Assembly (NCBI GenBank): GCA_002305235.1
Contig: DBQL01000119.1
Coordinates: 931-12,096 of the forward strand
Length of the DNA stretch: 11,166 bases
Origin: Prevotella sp. UBA1395
Lineage (GTDB): Bacteria > Bacteroidota > Bacteroidia > Bacteroidales > Bacteroidaceae
Direction: 5' to 3'
Below, one piece after another: positions 7,274 through 11,166 of this stretch (positions within the stretch are counted from its first letter, which is position 1; each line of letters starts with the position of its first letter). The notes beneath the pieces are model-generated. The model did no database searches, was not told the DNA's origin, and was given only the letters and a program-made list of their open reading frames with translations. Position numbers and translations under genes: made by a program.

Positions 7274-7293
7274 GGGGCGGCAAGGGCCGCCCC
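7274..7293 (-). terminator. Hairpin just after methyltransferase stop
   Basis: GGGGCGGC at 7274-7281 pairs perfectly with 7286-7293, leaving a 4-base loop. On the - strand it begins two bases after the TGA of the methyltransferase gene. No T run follows directly, so it is a weak candidate for an intrinsic terminator and may instead be a 3'-end stabiliser. Confidence 0.45.
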
Positions 7294-7295
7294 GG

Positions 7296-8516
7296 TCAGC
7301 GCTCGCACAGGATGAGCACGTGCTTCTCCTGCCATGTGGTAGCAAATATATACAGGTTGCCACCATCCTTGATTTTCAGTCGTTTTCTCAACTCGGGCAC
7401 CGAGAGCGGGAAGTTGCGCGTGGCGATGTTGGCTTGCGTCACGCCCGAAAGCGCCTGTCGCACGTCGCGCTTGTTGAGCGAGCACACGCTGACGATGCGA
7501 AAACGACGGCCGGGAAATCGCTCCGCAGGCTCATGGGCGACAAAAAGGTGAGAATTGGGTCCGACGGCAGACAGCGAATATTCGGCCGCCAGCTCGTCGA
7601 AACAGCCGGCTTTCATGATGGCGGCATTGGGCACATGAAGCCATCCGGCAAGAGCATCGGCCACGGGAGCCGCCGTGACGGGCAGGCGCGAGGAGTCGAA
7701 GGCCGCGGGGGTATAGGCAAACCGTTCGTCGTCGTTGACGCAGTACACCCGGAGCGGACTCTCATCGCGGGTGATGACCATGAGCAGTTCCTTGCACTCG
7801 TTGCCGGTCGCGACGATATGCACCTCGCATCCCGCACCCGAGGCACGAAGTCGCCGCACCGCCTCGTGCCAGTCGAGCATGGGCGAGAGCTTGAGCAGCA
7901 GTATGTCGCAACGGGCAAGAAGGTCGTCGCGCAGCAGGGTCACGTCGGGCTCGCAGTCGGAGAGGCCGAAGACCTTTTCGCCATGACTGCCCCGTCGCGC
8001 CGGGTCCAAGAAAATGACCGTCGGCCGTGACGACGGGCCGGTGGCGGGAAGCGTTTGGAGGAAGTGCGGGGCATCGTCGCAATGGATCTCCGCATGAGGA
8101 CGGCCGAGAACGGCCATATTATGCCTTGCAAGCTCGCAAAGGCGCGGGTCGCGCTCTACGTACACGGCACGGGCGAAACCGCGCGAGAGACAAAAGAAAT
8201 CGACGCCATAGCCACCGGTGAGGTCGACGAGCGTACCCGTATCGGCAAGCTCGGGCAGCAACCGGCCTACCACGGCACGCTTGTAGAGCGCCGTGTGCTC
8301 GGAGCTGCACTGTTCCATGTTGAGATGGGGCGGGTAGAAAATGTCGTCGTGGGCCGCCCACGTGGGCAACTTGCCACGCGCGGTCTGCCAACCCTGTATT
8401 TGGACCAAGGCAAAGGGCAGGTCGACGGCCGGATTGCTGTGCCCCTCCAAGGCAATTTGGCGAATGTCGGATTCGCGGTGCCGGCGAATGAAGGCAAGGG
8501 TGGTCTCGGTATTCAT
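7296..8516 (-). CDS. THUMP-like domain class I SAM-dependent methyltransferase
   Basis: This 406-residue protein has an N-terminal helical region (1-90), a Rossmann methyltransferase core and a C-terminal THUMP-like domain. SAM-binding motif I is VDLTGGYGVD (97-106). Glu121 in VYVERDP would hold the ribose of SAM. FLDPARRG (169-176) sits where many RNA/DNA methyltransferases carry their catalytic D/N-P-x-x motif. The C-terminal block ANIATRNFPLSVPELRKRLK (362-381), then KDGGNLYIFATT (383-394), is the signature of the THUMP-like family found in Bacteroidetes, Firmicutes and Actinobacteria. An RNA substrate is likely from domain makeup but not shown. The ATG at 8516 begins the conserved protein. 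A TAnnTTTG-like box lies only 8-15 bases before it (8524-8531), which would give an almost leaderless message. A small-protein unit diverges upstream. Confidence 0.88.
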   Translation of the reverse strand: MNTETTLAFIRRHRESDIRQIALEGHSNPAVDLPFALVQIQGWQTARGKLPTWAAHDDIFYPPHLNMEQCSSEHTALYKRAVVGRLLPELADTGTLVDLTGGYGVDFFCLSRGFARAVYVERDPRLCELARHNMAVLGRPHAEIHCDDAPHFLQTLPATGPSSRPTVIFLDPARRGSHGEKVFGLSDCEPDVTLLRDDLLARCDILLLKLSPMLDWHEAVRRLRASGAGCEVHIVATGNECKELLMVITRDESPLRVYCVNDDERFAYTPAAFDSSRLPVTAAPVADALAGWLHVPNAAIMKAGCFDELAAEYSLSAVGPNSHLFVAHEPAERFPGRRFRIVSVCSLNKRDVRQALSGVTQANIATRNFPLSVPELRKRLKIKDGGNLYIFATTWQEKHVLILCER

Positions 8517-8523
8517 ATAAATG

Positions 8524-8531
8524 CAAAATTA
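8524..8531 (-). promoter_or_regulatory. Possible -7 box for methyltransferase gene
   Basis: TAATTTTG on the - strand (8531-8524) fits TAnnTTTG, but no TTTG lies at the usual distance upstream. If real, transcription would begin within a few bases of the ATG at 8516, giving a leaderless message. Confidence 0.35.
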
Positions 8532-8605
8532 ATAAAAAACAGATAGTTATTTAGATAATATAATGAAAATTAATCATTTTGGAACATAAAATGCGCACAA
8601 AAGGG

Positions 8606-8637
8606 GTTGCGGCGTATTGAAATTTTCCTTATATTTG
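8606..8637 (+). promoter_or_regulatory. Bacteroidetes-type promoter of small-protein unit
   Basis: GTTG at 8606-8609 (3 of 4 matches to TTTG), then 20 bases, then TATATTTG at 8630-8637, an exact TAnnTTTG box. Transcription would start near 8644. It reads into a 37-codon ORF and ends at the terminator at 8877-8910. Confidence 0.7.
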
Positions 8638-8681
8638 CAAACGAAGAAGTACTATTTTTAATCCTTTAAAAATCTACTGTT

Positions 8682-8795
8682 ATGACACAGAACCTTAAAA
8701 CACTGGCCGGGGTGTTCCAAGAACCGTTACCCCAGTCGACAAAATCAGAGAATGATCCACCACAAAAGTTAGGTGGAGAAGTTTGGTATCAGTAA
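8682..8795 (+). CDS. Small 37-residue protein ending GGEVWYQ, function unknown
   Basis: I do not recognise this gene. The ORF runs from ATG at 8682 to TAA at 8793-8795 and gives 37 residues: MTQNLKTLAGVFQEPLPQ (1-18), a polar proline-rich middle (19-30) and the end LGGEVWYQ (30-37). It has no membrane segment and no export signal. Its support is context: a promoter about 45 bp upstream with a predicted leader of about 38 nt, its own strong terminator 80 bp after the stop, and no other gene in the unit. There is no clear Shine-Dalgarno sequence, but the leader is A/T-rich, as is common in Bacteroidetes. A Gly-Gly followed by a short aromatic tail recalls leader-core precursor peptides or cut signalling peptides, but no processing or export gene is nearby. 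It could also be a leader peptide or incidental to a small RNA. Confidence 0.5.
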   Translation: MTQNLKTLAGVFQEPLPQSTKSENDPPQKLGGEVWYQ

Positions 8796-8876
8796 TCTTC
8801 ATTGTTTCAGCATGTTGAGATACGTATTACCAGATTGACCCATTCGCGGTACAGCACCGCGACAATACAATAATTC

Positions 8877-8910
8877 AAGAGAGAGACCGATTGAGGTTTC
8901 TCTCTTTTTT
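8877..8910 (+). terminator. Intrinsic terminator of small-protein unit
   Basis: AAGAGAGAGACC (8877-8888) pairs with GGTTTCTCTCTT (8895-8906), with one G-U pair and a 6-base loop, followed by T residues to 8910. This is a textbook rho-independent terminator on the + strand, 80 bp after the stop of the 37-codon ORF. Confidence 0.9.
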
Positions 8911-9024
8911 GTATTGCGGCCATCATGACGCCGGTATGCCGGTACCCGGTGGTCACGGTATGGACCTCGGGGTTCAAAGCATTGGCGGCCATGTCTTTGT
9001 CGTGTCTGCCATGCCACTATATGA

Positions 9025-9110
9025 TAAGGTGTGAGTAGAATTATGATGAGGTGTGAATGGGAGTATGGTGATGTGTGAATGGGAGTATGGTAATGTGTGA
9101 ATGGGATACG
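9025..9110. repeat. Degenerate 22-bp tandem repeat
   Basis: About 3.9 units start at 9025, 9047, 9069 and 9091. The clearest are TGAGGTGTGAATGGGAGTATGG and its near copy at 9069 (21 of 22 the same, T for G at position 5). The first unit is diverged and the last is cut by the terminator stem. The period equals that of the array beside parE, but the sequence is not evidently related. Confidence 0.85.
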
Positions 9111-9144
9111 AAAAAGTCCGCACGCCAAAAATGGCATGCGGACT
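9111..9144 (-). terminator. Intrinsic terminator of frd operon
   Basis: On the - strand, 9144-9132 pairs with 9127-9115 over 13 positions, with one G-U pair and a 4-base loop, followed by TTTTT (9115-9111). The + strand reading has a C-A mismatch at the same place, so the structure favours - strand transcription. It starts 41 bp after the frdB stop. Confidence 0.9.
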
Positions 9145-9185
9145 CACGAATAGTATCATGACTTCCTCTCGGAAGAATCTTTGTC

Positions 9186-9941
9186 TTAATCGGCCAGCTT
9201 AGCGGCGATGAACTCGCGGTTAAGGCGTGCGATGTTGGCGATGCTCTCGTTCTTGGGGCATTCGGCCTCGCAGGCACGGGTGTTGGTGCAGTTTCCGAAG
9301 CCCAACTCTTCCATCTTGGCGATCATGTTCTTGGCACGGCGGGCAGCCTCAGGACGACCTTGGGGCAGCAGGGCAAGCTGGCTGACCTTGGAACTGAGGA
9401 ACAACATGGCCGAACCGTTCTTGCAGGCTGCCACACACGCACCGCAACCGATACATGTGGCGCAGTCCATCGCCTCGTCGGCATCCTGCTTAGGAATCAG
9501 GATAGAGTTGGCATCCTGTGCCTGACCGGTACGAACGCTCGTATAACCACCGGCCGCGATGATCTTGTCGAAAGCCGAACGGTCTACCATGCAATCCTTG
9601 ATCACGGGGAAAGCGGCCGAACGCCACGGCTCCACGGTGATCACGTCGCCATCGCTGAAACGACGCATGTAAAGCTGACAGGTCGTAGCACCCTGACCCG
9701 GACCATGAGGATGACCGTTGATGTAGAGCGAGCACATGCCACAAATGCCCTCGCGACAGTCGTGGTCGAACACGAAAGGCTCTTTGTTATCTTCGATAAG
9801 CTGCTCGTTGAGAATATCGAGCATCTCGAGAAAAGAGGTGTCGCCGGGGATGTCTTTCATCTCGAATGTGTCAAAATGACCTTCTGCTGTGGGACCATTC
9901 TGACGCCATACTTTCAATGTGAATGAAATATTTTTGTCCAT
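9186..9941 (-). CDS. frdB: Fumarate reductase / succinate dehydrogenase iron-sulfur subunit
   Basis: This 251-residue subunit carries electrons between the membrane quinol site and the flavoprotein. All three cluster sites are complete. The [2Fe-2S] ligands are Cys62, 67, 70 and 88 (CREGICGMC ... TTC). In [11 protein letters not shown], Cys163, 166 and 169 with Cys228 bind [4Fe-4S]; Cys173, 218 and 224 bind [3Fe-4S], by analogy with E. coli SdhB. The frame is open to 9998, but the start is set at 9941, where AAAGGAAT lies about 8 bases upstream and the family N-terminus ([14 protein letters not shown]) begins. The gap after the frdA stop is 16 bp, so the genes form one operon ending at the terminator at 9111-9144. 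In anaerobic Bacteroidetes this enzyme mostly reduces fumarate to succinate; direction cannot be told from sequence, so sdhB is an equal name. Confidence 0.95.
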   Translation of the reverse strand: MDKNISFTLKVWRQNGPTAEGHFDTFEMKDIPGDTSFLEMLDILNEQLIEDNKEPFVFDHDCREGICGMCSLYINGHPHGPGQGATTCQLYMRRFSDGDVITVEPWRSAAFPVIKDCMVDRSAFDKIIAAGGYTSVRTGQAQDANSILIPKQDADEAMDCATCIGCGACVAACKNGSAMLFLSSKVSQLALLPQGRPEAARRAKNMIAKMEELGFGNCTNTRACEAECPKNESIANIARLNREFIAAKLAD

Positions 9942-9957
9942 TGTCTTGATTCCTTTG

Positions 9958-11166
9958 TTATGATTTGTAATTTCTGGTCTGAACCTTGATAGCCTCATAG
10001 TTCAACGGTTCTTTGAGCAACTCGGGAGCTACATCGTCTGAGCCCTGATATTTCCAGCAGCCCACATACATGAAGTTCTCGTCATCGCGCTTGGCCTCGC
10101 CCTCCTCGGTCTTGCTCTCCTCACGGAAATGTCCGCCACAACTCTCGTTACGGTGAAGGGCATCGTATGCCATCAGCTCGCCCATCGTGATGAAGTCGCG
10201 CAGGTGAATGGCCTTGTCAAGCTCGACATTCAAGCCCTCCTTGGAACCGGGAATACGAACATGCTCGTTGAATTCCACGCGGATCTGCTTCAACATCTCA
10301 AGAGCTTTCTTCAGTCCCTCGGCGTTACGGGCCATGCCTACGTAGTTCCAAAGGATGTTGTAAAGACGCTTGTGGATGGAGTCGACACTCTCGTCATGAT
10401 ACTTGGAGTTCATCAGGCGATCGATTTCGGCCTGCACACCCTTCTCGGCCTCTTCGAATTCGGGGAGGTCTGTGGTAAAGCGGGGAACAGTAATCTGGTC
10501 AGACAGATAGTTCTGCATGGTATAAGGAATCACGAAATAACCGTCGCTCAAACCCTGCATCAAGGCCGATGCGCCGAGACGGTTGGCTCCGTGGTCGGAG
10601 AAATTGCACTCGCCAAGGGCAAACAATCCCTTCACAGAGGTCTGCAACTCGTAGTCTACCCACAGTCCGCCCATCGTGTAATGGATGGCAGGATAGATCA
10701 TCATGGGAGTGTCGTAGGGGTTATCGTCGGTAATCTCCTCGTACATATCGAAGAGGTTTCCGTATCTCTCGGCCACACGATCACGACCCAATCGCTGGAT
10801 GGCCTCAGAGAAATCGAGGAACACGGCGAGACCGGTGTTGTTTACGCCAAAGCCATGATCGGTGCGCTCCTTGGCCGCACGAGAGGCAACATCGCGCGGA
10901 ACGAGGTTACCAAAGGCCGGATAACGACGCTCAAGATAGTAGTCGCGGTCTTCCTCGGGAATATCGCGGCCCTTGATTTCGCCTCTTTGAAGCTTCTTGG
11001 CATCTTCGAGTTTCTTGGGCACCCAGATACGGCCGTCGTTACGAAGCGACTCTGACATCAGCGTCAACTTAGACTGCTTGTCGCCGTGAACGGGAATACA
11101 GGTCGGGTGAATCTGCACGAAACAGGGATTGGCAAAATAAGCACCCTTGCGGTAAGCCTGAATGGC
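9958..11166 (-). CDS. frdA: Fumarate reductase / succinate dehydrogenase flavoprotein subunit (C-terminal part)
   Basis: The frame is open to the window edge; 402 residues are visible, against roughly 650 expected, so the FAD-binding N-terminus and start lie outside. The visible part begins [22 protein letters not shown]. Numbered from the edge, active-site blocks are present: [15 protein letters not shown] (36-50), PRDVASR (90-96, in the region holding the catalytic arginine of characterised members), [11 protein letters not shown] (161-171, substrate-binding His162), LFALGEC (181-187) and [10 protein letters not shown] (193-202, Arg196). The C-terminal helical domain includes [12 protein letters not shown] (339-350). 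The GTG at 11118 is an internal Val codon, not a start. FrdA oxidises succinate or reduces fumarate with covalently bound FAD, next to FrdB and a membrane cytochrome b expected upstream of this window. Confidence 0.95.
   Translation of the reverse strand, partial: AIQAYRKGAYFANPCFVQIHPTCIPVHGDKQSKLTLMSESLRNDGRIWVPKKLEDAKKLQRGEIKGRDIPEEDRDYYLERRYPAFGNLVPRDVASRAAKERTDHGFGVNNTGLAVFLDFSEAIQRLGRDRVAERYGNLFDMYEEITDDNPYDTPMMIYPAIHYTMGGLWVDYELQTSVKGLFALGECNFSDHGANRLGASALMQGLSDGYFVIPYTMQNYLSDQITVPRFTTDLPEFEEAEKGVQAEIDRLMNSKYHDESVDSIHKRLYNILWNYVGMARNAEGLKKALEMLKQIRVEFNEHVRIPGSKEGLNVELDKAIHLRDFITMGELMAYDALHRNESCGGHFREESKTEEGEAKRDDENFMYVGCWKYQGSDDVAPELLKEPLNYEAIKVQTRNYKS

Larger units (their letters stand above)
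6618..7295. other. Gene-free, GAAAA-rich stretch
   Basis: The 678 bp between the methyltransferase stop and the GNAT-like gene hold only overlapping arginine/lysine-rich open frames (three + frames and a - frame covering the same bases), which look like a by-product of composition. Visible content: a promoter (6658-6688), a tandem 11-bp duplication (6731-6752), a region from about 6900 to 7135 with many GAAAA words, a diverged 27-bp repeat pair (7037-7063, 7103-7129), and a hairpin at 7274-7293. I cannot exclude a small RNA. Confidence 0.6.
8796..9185. other. Gap between small ORF and frdB
   Basis: The 390 bp hold a 7-bp hairpin (8844-8850 with 8856-8862), the + strand terminator of the small unit (8877-8910), about 110 bp of unassigned sequence with nested CCGGTA palindromes (around 8930-8960), a 22-bp-period repeat (9025-9110) and the - strand terminator of the frd operon (9111-9144). 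Open frames on the - strand across the repeat yield low-complexity HTHTPIHTS-type proteins and are not taken as genes. Confidence 0.7.

Noticed and set aside
8682..8795. Reading the 37-residue peptide as a PqqA-like precursor
   Set aside because: GGEVWY resembles the GxEVxxxY core of PqqA, but Glu and Tyr are one residue too close and no pqq genes are in the window.
8812..8838. An 8-codon frame (MLRYVLPD) after the 37-codon ORF
   Set aside because: It is too short to support, has no ribosome binding site, and nothing indicates translation.
8799..9277. Overlapping - strand frames with HTHTPIHTS-like repeats
   Set aside because: They run through the 22-bp repeat and two terminators in different frames. 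A 22-bp period throws the same words into every frame, so these are repeat artefacts.
9942..9998. Longer start for the iron-sulfur subunit at 9998
   Set aside because: The extension overlaps the end of frdA, does not resemble the family N-terminus, and the ATG at 9941 has a good ribosome binding site.

Overview
The window reads as chromosomal DNA of an anaerobic Bacteroidetes, most likely Prevotella or a close relative. The signs are the sequences of YbeY, ParE, the THUMP-like methyltransferase and the fumarate reductase subunits, promoters of the Bacteroidetes type (TTTG, about 20 bases, TAnnTTTG), and core genes of roughly 60% GC in the stretches counted by hand. Genus is inferred from remembered family resemblance, not from a search.

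Layout: ybeY (rRNA maturation, + strand) converges on an S41 C-terminal processing protease (- strand), with a long GC-rich hairpin between their stops. From 2173 to about 3000 the DNA is clearly poorer in GC. It holds one small gene for a GxxExxY / PD-(D/E)XK-like protein, followed (3004-3433) by two abutting tandem arrays of 44-bp and 22-bp units. A perfect 20-bp inverted repeat (2203-2222 and 3255-3274) brackets the gene and the 44-bp array. After the arrays come parE (topoisomerase IV subunit B) and a GNAT-like acyltransferase gene, both on the - strand and probably one operon driven by a good Bacteroidetes promoter at 6658-6688. A 680-bp stretch without a convincing gene follows, rich in GAAAA and with imperfect repeats. 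Next is a THUMP-like class I methyltransferase (- strand).

Divergent from the methyltransferase is a compact + strand unit of about 270 nt: promoter, a 37-codon ORF whose product ends in GGEVWYQ, and a strong intrinsic terminator. This small-protein or small-RNA unit is the least explained item in the window. Beyond it lie a degenerate 22-bp minisatellite, a terminator reading the other way, and the end of a fumarate reductase / succinate dehydrogenase operon (frdB complete, frdA cut by the window edge).

The core genes are ordinary housekeeping and anaerobic energy functions. The parts worth a second look are the GxxExxY/repeat island (2203-3433), the orphan small transcript (8606-8910), and the recurrence of a 22-bp period in separate arrays.
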